DNA of 64,000 nucleotides from Bubalus kerabau (taxonomy: Eukaryota > Chordata > Mammalia > Artiodactyla > Bovidae): positions 682,001 to 746,000 of the forward strand of contig NW_026577882.1 in NCBI RefSeq assembly GCF_029407905.1, written 5' to 3'. The notes beneath the pieces were generated by a model. That model was not told where the DNA came from. It saw nothing but the letters and a program-made list of their open reading frames with translations, and ran no database searches. This document shows, in pieces, positions 1 to 10,531 of the stretch (the stretch's first letter is position 1; each line of letters begins with the position of its first letter). Position numbers and translations under genes: made by a program.

Positions 1-1776
1 CTTTGGTGAGCCTAAGTCTTTCAGGAATATTTCTGGCTCCAACAGAGTCAAATTCTGTGTGTGAAGCTGCACAGCCAAAATAGGGGAACAGAGAGCCTGA
101 TTCTCTCTGTGTAGCTTTGAAGCTGTCATTCAAACAACAGCTTGAGAATCCATACAATGCTCTCCCTTACTGCTAAGAGAATTCTCATTGCTGTCGTCCT
201 TGACAGTTTGTAGAAATCCGCACCCTAACCCTTCTCCAAGTAGGCCTGGGTCCTAGCTCGGAACAACAGGCAACGGCGGAGCTGAGGCCAATAAGGCACA
301 AGTGAGGTCTCACACACTCTTGCAGCCTGATCGTCCAGGAGCAGTAAGGCCTCTTTTTCCCTGCAGGAGGCTCGCTTGCCTTGCCTCCTGTGAACTGCAT
401 TTCCCAGCCTGGGCGCAAAGCTGTTCCTGGAGATTTTTTCTCAGGGGCTGTTTCCCTGGAGCTGGGTCGGACCTCGGGGGCCCAACTCACAGGGGAAGAC
501 AAAACCACATGGACAGGTCTATGCTCTGTAGGAGAGCTCTAGTGAACCTCATCTCTCAGGAACATTCTTGGCTTCTACAGAGACACCTCTGTGCATGAAG
601 CTACACACCCAACATAGTGGCAAAGGGAGTCTGATTCTCTCCGTGGGTGCTGATGCTTTGTGGCAAAGCACCTGCTAAGAATCCATCCGCATAGGCTTCC
701 CTCACCTTGACAGAGGTCTCATTGCTGTAGTCCTTGGCAGTTTGGAAAGAAGCAGACCCTTACCCTTCACCAAGTAGGCCCTTGTCCTTGTTTGAATGGA
801 AAGGCAGTAGCTGAGCTGAGGCCAGTAAGGCGCCAGTCAAGTCTGACATATTCCCGATGCCTGCTCCTTCATGGAAAATAACGTTAGAATCTGGGAATGT
901 CTTTGCAAGGCTGGCAAAGGGCAGTCAGGAACCTCGACCCTGCCTCTCGAATTTCTATCTTCTCAGCACATCTGGTGGTCTCGGTCAGGAGAAACTAACC
1001 CATTCCTTGCAAATATAGGCTTCCAAACACAGGCCGGTTGGCTGTCTCTTCTTGCCGAAGGAAGCTTGCTTATCCCACCTCCTGCGAACTCCGCTTCCCA
1101 GCCTGGGGGATAAGAGGTTCTTGGAGATCTTTTCTCAGAGGCTGTTTCCACGGAGCAGGGGCCAATCCCGGAGACCCACATGCACAGGGGAAGGGAAAAC
1201 CGCATGGATAAGTCTTTGCTCTCTAGGAGTGCTCTAGTGAACCTCACTCTATGGGGAATGTTCTTGGCTCCAATGGGGACATCTCTGTGTGGGAAGCTGC
1301 ATAGCCAACATAGAGACACAGAGACCTGATTCTCTCTGTGCAGCTTTGACGCTGTCGTTCAAACAACAAATTGAGAATCCACACAATGCTCTCCCTTACC
1401 ACTGAGAGAGTTATCATTGCTGTAGCCCTTCGCAGTTTCTGGAAATCGGCACACAAACACTTCTCCAAGTAGGCCTGGGTTCAAGTTCAGATGAACATGC
1501 AATAGCGGAGCTGAGGCCAGTAAGGCACCAGTCAGGTGTCACACACTCTGGCAGCCTGCTCCTCCAGGGACAGTAAGGCCTCTATTTCCCTTCAGGAGGC
1601 TCGCTTGCCTTACTTCCTGTGAACAGCGTTTCCCAGCCTGGGCGGAAAGCAGTTCCTGGAGATCTTTTCTCGGGGGCTGTTTCCCCGGAGTTGGGGCGGA
1701 CCTCGGGGACCCAACTCACAGGGGAAGGCAAAACCAAATGGACAGGTCTATGCTCTGTAGGAGATCTCTAGTGAAC
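1..1776. repeat. Satellite-II-related dimeric array, copy A, left of LTR
   Basis: The sequence is made of related monomers that can be followed by the recurring anchor 'cttggcagttt' and its variants near 200, 730 and 1,425. Spacing alternates between a short (~530 bp) and a long (~695 bp) monomer. The long type carries an extra ~165-bp block (the 'ggaatgtctttgcaaggctggc' region through 'ccaaacacaggcc', near 885-1,035) that the short type lacks. Short monomers instead have 'taaggcctctttttccctgc'. Monomer length and motif content fit the ruminant satellite II family, but this is recognition and not a database match. No open frame here recurs intact between monomers, so no gene is called. The first base of the window continues from a monomer equivalent to 40,194-40,903. 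Confidence 0.75.
1771..1776. repeat. Target site duplication GTGAAC (left)
   Basis: GTGAAC occurs directly before the LTR and again at 3,075-3,080 directly after it. Other monomers of this array carry the uninterrupted 'ctctagtgaacctcatctctc' at this place, so the empty site is known from paralogous monomers. Confidence 0.93.
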
Positions 1777-2182
1777 TGCCGGGGTCCAGCCCCAGCTGAT
1801 CCAGGGTATTCGAAGCAGAGACGGCGTAGGCGAGGGTCAGGGAACAACTGCTTAATTAAACGTTAATTAAGGATATAAAGAGTAATAAAATGAGGATAGC
1901 TCAGTAGGAAAATTCAGTGGAGAAAAGAGGCTGAGTAGCTTGGTTTACGCGGGGGACCAATAAAACTTCAAGACAAGAAGCTTGCACCACTTACGTAGGC
2001 CGCAGGCGTCCTTCCGTTCTCCCGAATGAGAGGAGACACTGAGGCCTCCCCGGTCGGATCTTAGAAGCCCAGGCAAAATTAGTAAGCTTGGTGGGTTCCG
2101 CGCTCCAGATAGAGACTCAACCAGAGTGAGAGAGAGAGAGAGACATGGGGAGACCAGTATTTCGAGAAACTGATCCCAATTC

Positions 2183-2188
2183 TTTATT
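2183..2188 (-). promoter_or_regulatory. LTR polyadenylation hexamer AATAAA
   Basis: Minus-strand AATAAA lies only ~13 bp downstream of the LTR TATA box. The signal would therefore sit at or before the expected start of transcription, implying a very short R region, as in betaretroviral LTRs. Confidence 0.65.
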
Positions 2189-2200
2189 TTCCATGGTCTA

Positions 2201-2210
2201 CTTTTATACA
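2201..2210 (-). promoter_or_regulatory. LTR TATA box
   Basis: The minus strand reads TGTATAAAAG. It is in the same orientation as the AATAAA at 2,183-2,188 and consistent with a minus-strand LTR. Whether it is still active is unknown. Confidence 0.65.
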
Positions 2211-3074
2211 CTGAGATGTTATGCAAAAGTCACGTGGGGTCAGCAGTCCTGACTTTTATCAAAGTCAGGTGCTTCATACAAAAGTATACAGAGGTCTTAG
2301 GGGTGTTACATCATCTTCTGGCCGGGGGGCCTGCTGACAATTTACGACCCTCTCCTTGTGACAGCGGTCAGTCAACCAGGACACTTATTTCTCCAGGGGT
2401 GATTATTCTTAAAACAGACGCCACCCAAATAAAGTTACATTCCTATAGGGTGAGGGTGTAGTGGGTTTTAGTTAAGGAAAGAATTTACTTAGCCTAAGGT
2501 CTAACGTGATTTATATCAAAGGTTAATACTTATTTCTTCTATATATTCATTAATGTGTATAAGGGCAGGGGATGTGGAGACTTAGCAGTAAACATCAGCT
2601 CAACAAATGAAAAACCCTTCACCAATATGATTTCTAATCAGCCCATTATACTTATACTAATAATTTTCTAACTTTTCTAAGGAACCTGTTTTTAGAAGGT
2701 TTAAAGCATCTCGTGCCTCTCATGGTTGGGAGGCTGTGAGCAATCACATGTGGCCGGACAAGCCTGTCAGGCAGGCTAGAGAACCTTCAGAGGAGTTTGT
2801 AGGTTAAAACACTCTTGTCACACCCAGGGGTTTTTATCAACTGGAGCTCTAGGTTAACTCCTTCTCCGAAAGAGGTGGTGGGGGACAGCCCCCCGTAAAG
2901 TCAGAGGTGTAGGTGAGAGCACAAAGTAGTAAGGTAGGCAGGCTCTGGTTATGGGGGTAGATGCTCGAGGATTTCCAGGGGGACTCCTGAGGCTCGATCC
3001 CGCCTTTGCGTATGTCGAGCCTCCTTCCTCATGACGTTTGCCATGGGCGGAGTGCCTCACTCTGGCCCCCAACA

Positions 3075-3080
3075 GTGAAC
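3075..3080. repeat. Target site duplication GTGAAC (right)
   Basis: Right partner of 1,771-1,776. Satellite sequence resumes in register immediately after it ('cctcctctctcaggaacattc'). Confidence 0.93.
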
Positions 3081-6000
3081 CTCCTCTCTCAGGAACATTC
3101 TTGGCTCCTATCGAGACACCTCTGTGTGTGTAGCTACACACGCAACATAGGGGCAAAGGGAGCCAGATTCTTTCCGTGGGGTGCTGATGCTTTGTGGCAA
3201 AGCACCTGCTTGAGAATCCATCAGCTTACGCTTCCCTCGCCTTGACAGAGGTCTCATTGCAGTAGCCCTTGGCAGTTTGGAAAGAAGAGGACCCTTACCT
3301 TTCATAAAGTGGGCCCTTGTCCTAGTTTGAAAGGAAAGGCAAGAGCTGAGCTGAGGCCAATAAGGCGCCAGTCAAGTCTGACATATTCCCGAAGCCTGCT
3401 CCTTCATGGAAAATAACGCTGGAATCTAGGAATGTCTCTGCAAGGCTGGCAAAGGGCAGTCAGGAGCCTGCACCCTGCCTCTGGAATTACCGATTTCTGA
3501 GCAGACCTGGAGGTCTTCTTTAGGAGAATCTAACTCATTCCTTCCATATTGAGACTTCCAAAAACAGGCCGGTCGGCTGCCTCTTCGTGCCCGAAGGAGG
3601 CTTGCTTTTCCTGCCTCCTATGAACCCAGCTTCCCAGGCTCTGGGAAAAGCGGATCTTGAAGATCTTTTCTCAGGGGTTGTTTCCACGGAGCTGGGGCTA
3701 AGCCTGGAGACCCAAACTCACAGGGGAAGAAAAACCACATGGACAAGTCTTTGCTCTCTAGGAGAGCTCTAGTGAACTTCACTCTGTCACGAACATTCTT
3801 GATTCATATGGAGACACCCCTATGTGTGAAGCTGCGTACCCAACATGGGGGCACAGAGAGCCTGATTCTCTCTGTGTAGCTTTAAAGATGTCGTTCAAAA
3901 AACACCTTGAAAATCCATACAATGCTCTTCCTTACCCGTGACAGAGTTCTCATTGCTGTAGCCCTTGGCAGTTTTTAGAAATCCGCACCCAAACCCTTCT
4001 CCAAGTAGTCCTGGGTCCTAGTTCGGAGGAACATGCAATGGCGGAGCTGAGGCCAGTAAGGCACCAGTCAGGTCTCACACACTCTGGCAGCCTGCTCCTC
4101 CAGGGGCAGTAAGGCCTCTTTTTCTCTGCAGGAGGCTCGCTTGCCTTGCCTTCTGTGAACTGCGTTTCCCAGTCTGGACGAAAAGCAGTTCCTGGAGGTG
4201 TTTTCTCAGGGGTTTCTTCCTCGGAGCTGGGGCGAACATCGGGAACCCAACTCACAGGGGAAGGCAAAACCATATGGACAGGTATATGCTCCATAGCAGA
4301 GCTCTAGTGAACCTCATCTCCCAGGAACATTCTTGGCTCCTATAGAGACACCTCTGTGTTTGAAACTACACACCCAACATAGGGGCAAATGCAGCCTGAT
4401 TCTCTCCGTGGGGTGCAGATGCTTTGTGGCAAAGCACCTGTTTGAGAATCCATCCGCTTCCACTTCCCTCTCTTTGACAGAGGTGTCTTTGCTGTAGCCT
4501 TTGGCAGTTTGGAAAGAAGCAGACCCTTACCCTTCACCAAGTAGGCCCTTGTCCTAGTTTGAACGGAAAGGCGATAGCTGAGCTGAGGCCAGTAAGGCGC
4601 CAGTCAAGTCTGACATATTACTGAAGCCTGCTCCTTCGTGGAAAATAACGCTAGAATCTAGAAATGTCTTTGCAAGGCTGGCAAAGGACAGTCAGGAACC
4701 TCGACCCTGCCTCTGGAATTTCCGTCTTCTGAGCAGATCTGGAGGTCTTCTTTTGGAGAAGCTAATCATTCCTTCCAAAGAGAGGCTTCCAAACACAGGC
4801 TAGTTGGCTGCCTCTACTTGCCCGAAGGAGGCTTGCTTGTTCCGCTTCCTGTGAACTCCGCTTCCCGCCTGGGGGAAAAGTGGTTCTTGGAGATCTTTTT
4901 TCAGGGGCTATTTCAACGGAGTTGGAGCTGAGCCCGGAGACCCACACACACAGAGGAAGGCAAAACCACATGGACAAGTCTTTGCTCTGTAGGAGAACTC
5001 TAGTTAACCTCAGTATGTGAGGAAAGTCTTGGATTCTACGGGGATACCTCTGTGTGTGGAGCTGCATACCCAACAAGGGGGCACACAGGGCCTGATTCTC
5101 TCTTTGCAGCTTTGAAGCTGTCGTTCAAACAACAGCTTGAGAATCCATACAATGCTCTCCCTTACCTCTGAGAGACTTCTCATTGCAGTAGCCCTTGGTA
5201 GTTTTTACAAATCCGCACCCAAACCCTTCTCCAAGTAGGCCTGGGTCCTGGTTTGGATGGCCATGCAATGGCGGAGCTGAGGTCAGTAAGGCACCAGTCA
5301 GGTGTCACACACTCTGGCAGCCTGCTCCTCCAGGGACAGTAAGGCCTATTTTTCCCTGCGGGAGGCTCGCTTGCCTGGCCTCCTGTGAACTGCGTTTCCC
5401 AGCCTGGGCAAAAAGCGGTTCCTGGAGATCTTTTCTCAGGGGCTCTATCCCCAGAGCTGGGGTGGACCTCGGGGACCCATCTCACAGGGGAAGGAAAAAC
5501 CACATGGACAGGTCTATGCTCTGTAGGAGACGTTAGTGTGTCTCATCTCTTAGGAACATTCTTGGCTCGTACAGAGACACCTCTGTGTGTAAAGCTACAC
5601 ACCGAACATAGGGGCACAGGGAGCCTGATTCTCTCTGTGGGGTGCTGATGCTTTGTGGCAAAGCACCTGTTTGAGAATCCATCCGCTTACGCTTCCCTCG
5701 CCTTGACAGAGGTCTCATTGCTGTGTCTCTTGGCACTTTGGAAAGAAGCAGACCCTTACCCTTCACCAAGTAGGCCCTGATCCTAGTTTGAAAGGAAAGG
5801 CAATAGCTGAGCTGAGGCCAGTAAGGCACCTGTCAACTCTGACATATTCCCGATGCCTGCTCCTTCATGGAAAATATTGCTAGAATCTAGGAATGTCTTT
5901 GCAAGGCTGGCAAAGGACAGTCAGGAACCTCAACCCTGCCTCTGGAATATCTATCTTCTGAGCAGATCTGGAGGTCTCCTTCTGGAGAAGCTAACCCATT

Positions 6001-9000
6001 CCTTGCAAATAGAGGCTTCCAAACACAGGCCGGTTGGCTGCCTCTTCTTGCCTGAAGGAGGCTTGCTTTTCCTGCCTCCTGTGATCCCTGGTTCCCAGCA
6101 TGGGGGAAAAGCAGATTCTTGGAGATCTTTGCTCAGGGGTTGTTTCCACGGAGCTGGGGTTGTGCCCAGAGACCCACACATACAGGGGAAGGCAAAACCA
6201 CATGAACAAGTCTTTGCTTTCTAAGAGAGCTCTAGTGAACCTCAGTCTTTGACGAACGTTCTTGGCTCCTATGCGGACACCTCTGTGTGTGAAACTGCGT
6301 ACCCAACATGGCGGCAGAGAGCCTGATTCTCTCTGTGCAGGTTTAATGCTGTCGTTCAGAAAAAAGCTTGAGAATCCATACAATTCTCGCCCTTACCTCT
6401 GAGAGAGTTCTCATTGCAGTAGCCCTTGGCAGTTTGTAGAAATCTGCACCTAAACCCTTCTCCAAGTAGGCCTGAGTCCCAGTTCGGAGGAACAAGCAAT
6501 GGCGGAGCTAAGACCAGTATGGCACCAGTCAGTTTTCACACACTCTGGCAGCCTGCTCCTCCAGGGACAGTAAGGCTTCTTTTTCTCTGCAGGAGGCTCA
6601 CTTGCCTTACTTCCTGTGAACAGCTTTTCCCAGCCTGGGCGAAAAGCGGTTCCTGGAGATCTTTTCTCAGAGGCTGTTTTCTCGGAGCTGGGGCGAACCT
6701 CGGGGACCCAACTCACAGGGGAAGGCGAAACCACATGTACAGGTGAGCACTCTGTAGGAGAGCTCTTGTGAGCCTCATCTCTCAGGAACATTCTTGGCTC
6801 CTGTAGAGACACCACTGTGTGTGAATCTACACACCCCACATAGGGGCAAAGGGAGCCTGATTCCCTCCGTGGGGTGCTGATGCTTGGTGGCAAAGAACTT
6901 TCCTGATAATCCATCCGCTTATGCTTCCCTCGCATTTACGGAGGTCTCATTGCTGTAGCCCTCGGCAGTTTGGAAAGAAGAAGACCCTTACCCTTCATAA
7001 AGTAGGGCCTTGTCCTACTTTGAATGGAAAGGCAATAGCTGAGCTGAGGCCAATAAGGCGCCAGTCAAGTCTGACATATTCCCAAAGCCTGCTTCTTCAG
7101 GAAGATAACTGTAGAATCTAGGAATGTCTTTGCAAGGCTGGCAAAGGGCAGTCAGGAGCCTGCACCCTGCCTCTGGAATTACCGACTTCTGAACAGATCT
7201 GGAGGTCTCCCTTAGGGGAAGCTAACCCATTCTTCCAAATAGAGGCTTCCAAACGCAGGCCGCTTGGCTGCCTCTTGCTCTCTGAAGGAGGCCTGCTTTT
7301 CCCGCCTCCTATGAACCCCACATCCCAGCCTCTGGGAAAAGTGGATCTTGAAGATCTTTTCTCAGGGGTTGTTTCCACGGAGCTGGGGCCGAGCCTGGAG
7401 CCCCAAACGCACAGGGGAAGAAAAACCACATGGACAAGTCTTTGCTCTCTAGGAGAGCTCTAGTGAACCTCACTCTGTCAGGAACGTTCTTGTTTCCTAT
7501 GGAGACACCCCTGTCTGTGAAGCTGTGTACCGAACATGGAGACACAGAGTCTGATTCTCTCTGTGCAGCTTTGAAGCTGTCGTTCAAACAACAGCTTGAA
7601 AATCCATACAATGCTCTTCCTTACCCGTGACACAGTTCTCATTGCTATACCCCTTGGCAGTATTTAGAAATCCATACCCAAACCCTTCTCCTAGTAGGCC
7701 TGGGTCCTAGTTAGGAGGAACATGCAATGGCGGAGCTGAGGCCAGTAAGGCACCAGTCAGGTCTCACACACTCTGGCAGCCTGATCGTCCAGGGAGACTA
7801 AGGCCTGTTGTGCCTTGCAGGAGGCTCGCTTGTGTTACCTCCTGTGAACTGCGTTTGCCAGCCTGGGGGAATAGCGGTCCCTGGAGATCTTTTCTCAGGG
7901 GCTCCTTCCCCTGAGCTGGCGCGGACCTCAGGGACCCAACTCACAGGGCAAGGCAAAACCATATGGACAGGTCTATGCTCTGTAGCAGACTTCTAGTGAA
8001 CCTCATCTCTCAGGAACATTCTTGGCTCCTATAGAGACACCTCTGTGTGTGAAGCTGCGTACCTAACATAGGGGCACAGAGAGCCTGATTCTCTCAGTTC
8101 ATTTTGACGCAGTCGTTCAGAAAACAGCTTGAGAATCCATAAAATGCTCTCCCTTACCGCTGAGAGAATTCTCACTGCTGTAGCCCTTGGCACTTTGTAG
8201 AAATCCGCAGCCAAACGCTTCTCCAAATAGGCCTGGGTCCTAGTTCGGAGGAACAGGCAATGGTGGAACTGAGGCCAGCAAGGCAACAGTCAGGTTTCAC
8301 ACACTCTGGCAGCCTGCTCCTCCAGGGACAGTAAGGCCTCTTTTTCTCTGCAGGAGATTCGCTTGCCTTACTTCCTGTGAACAGCGTTTCCCAGCCTCAG
8401 CGAAGCGGTTCCTGGAGATCTTTTCTCAGGGACAGTTTCCCCGGAGGTGTGGCGGACCTCGGGGACCCAACTCACAGGGGAAGGAAAAACCACATGGACA
8501 GGTCTATGCTCTGTAGGAGAGGTTTAGTGAACCTAATCTCTCAGGAACATTCTTGGCTCCTATCGAGACAACTCTGTGTGTGAAGCTACACTCCCAACAT
8601 TGGGGAACAGGGATCTTGGTTCTCTCCGTGGGGTGCTGATGCTTTGTAGTAAAGCACCTGCTTGAGAATCCGTCCTCTTAGGCTTCCCTCGCCTTGACAG
8701 AGGTCTCATTGCTGTAGCCCTTGGCAGTTTCAAAGAAGAAGACCCTTACCCTTCATAAAGTAGGCCCTTGTCCTAGTTTGAATGGAAAGGCAATAGCTGA
8801 GCTGAGGCCAATAAGGAGCCAGTCCCCTCTGACACATTCCCGAAGCCTGCTCCTTCATGGAATATAACTCTAGAATCTTGGAATGTCTTTGCAAGGCTGA
8901 CAAAGGGCAGTCAGGAACCATCACCCTGCCTCTGGAATTACCGACTTCTGAGCAGATCTGGAGGTCTCCTTTAGGAGAAGCTAACCCTTTCCTTCCAAAT

Positions 9001-10531
9001 AGAGGCTTCAAAACACAGGCAGGTTGGCTGCCTTTCGTGCCCGAAGGAGGCTTGCTTTTCTCTCCTCCTATGAACCCCAGTTCCCAGCCTCTGGGAAAAG
9101 CGTATCTTGAAGATATTTTCTCAGGGGTTGTTTCCACGGAGCTGGGGCCGAGCCCGGGGCCCAAAGGCACAGGGGAAGGCAAGACCACATGGACAGGTCT
9201 ATGCTCTGTAGCAGACCTCTAGTGAACCTCATCTCTCAGGAGCATTCTTGGCTCCTACAGAGACACCTCTGTGTGTGAAGCTGCGTACCTAACATAGGGG
9301 CAGAGAGAGCCTGATTCTCTCTGTTCATTTTGACGCTGTCATTCAGAAAACAGCTTGAGAATCCATAAAATGCTCTCCCTTACCACCGAGAGAATTCTCA
9401 CTGCTGTAGCCCTTGGCACTTTGTAGAAATCTGCACCCAAACGCTTTTCCAAGTAGGCCTGGATGCTAGCTCGGATGAACAGGCAATGGTGGAGCTGAGG
9501 CCAGTAAGGCAACAGTCAGGTTTCACACATTCTGGCAGCCTGCTCCTCCAGGGACTGTAAGGCCTCTTTTACTCTGCAGGAGATTCGCTTGCCTTACTTC
9601 ATGTGAACAGCATTTCCCAGCCTCGGCGAAGCGGTTCCTGGAGATCTTTTCTCAGGGACAGTTTCCCCGGAGGTGTGGCGGACCTCGAGGACCCAACTCA
9701 CAGGGGAAGGCAAAACCACATGGACAGGTCTATGCTCTGTAGGAGAGGTTTAGTGAACCTAATCTCTCAGGAACATTCTTGGCTCCTATAGAGACAACTC
9801 TGTGTGTGAAGCTACACTCCCAACATTGGTGCACAGGGAGCTTGATTCTCTCCGTGGGGTGCTGATGCTTTGTGGCAAAGCACCTGCTTGAGAATCCATC
9901 CTCTTAGGCTTCCCTCACCTTGACAGAGGTCTCATTGCTGTAGCCCTTGGCAGTTTGCAAAGAAGAAGCCCCTTACCCTTCATAAAGTAGGGCCTTGTCC
10001 TAGTTTGAATGGAAAGGCAATAGCTGAGCTGAGGTCAATAAGGAGCCAGTCCCGTCTGACACATTCCCGAAGCCTGCTCCTTCATAGAAAATAACTCTAG
10101 AATCTAGGAATATCTTTCAAGGCTAGCAAAGGGCAGTCAGGAACCAGTACCCTGCCTCTGGAATTACCGACTTCTGAGCAGATCTGGAGGTCTCCTTTAG
10201 GAGAAGCTAACCCATTCCTTCCAAATAGAGGCTTCAAAACACAGGCAGGTGGGCTGCCTTTCGTGCCCAAAGGAGGCTTGCTTTTCTCTCCTCCTATAAA
10301 CCCCAGTTCCCAGCCTCTGGGAAAAGCGTATTTTGAAGATATTTTCTCAGGGGTTGTTTCCACGGAGCTGGGGCCGAGCCTGGAGACCCAAAGGCACAGG
10401 GGAAGGCAAGACCACATGGACAAGCCTTTGCTCTTTAGTATAGCTCTAATGAACCTCACTCTGTCAGGATCTTTCTTGATTCCTACGGAGACACACCTGT
10501 GTGTGAAGCTGCGGCCACAGAGAGCCTGATT
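3081..10531. repeat. Satellite-II-related dimeric array, copy A, right of LTR
   Basis: Continuation of the short/long monomer alternation. The 'cttggcagttt' anchors lie near 3,260, 3,957, 4,495, 5,197, 5,727, 6,419, 6,957, 7,648, 8,195, 8,715, 9,412 and 9,948. Intervals are ~697, 538, 702, 530, 692, 538, 691, 547, 520, 697 and 536 bp. The regular dimer (~1.23 kb) breaks once: two short monomers follow each other (7,648 to 8,715). Sequence between about 4,085 and 5,040 differs markedly from its counterpart in the second copy. No gene is supported; all open frames are short, shared among monomers and broken at different places. Confidence 0.77.

Larger units (their letters stand above)
1777..3074 (-). 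mobile_element. Solo LTR of a class II (beta-like) endogenous retrovirus
   Basis: A 1,298-bp element interrupts a short satellite monomer. It has TG...CA ends (plus strand TGCCGGGG...CCCCAACA) and a perfect 6-bp target duplication, which is the length typical of ERVK/class II integration. Regulatory signals read on the minus strand: a TATAAAA box at 2,201-2,210 and AATAAA at 2,183-2,188, followed by a CT-rich stretch (plus-strand GA repeat near 2,128-2,143). The element is thus U3-R-U5 from 3,074 down to 1,777. There is no primer-binding site, gag, pol or env sequence, so it is a solo LTR left by LTR-LTR recombination. The same insertion is at 42,680-43,979. It resembles ruminant BTLTR1-type LTRs, but the exact family is not verified. 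Confidence 0.92.

Noticed and set aside
1777..3074. Complete provirus or retroviral gene remnants
   Set aside because: Only one LTR lies between the two target duplications, with no internal sequence. It is a solo LTR. Short frames on its minus strand are accidental.
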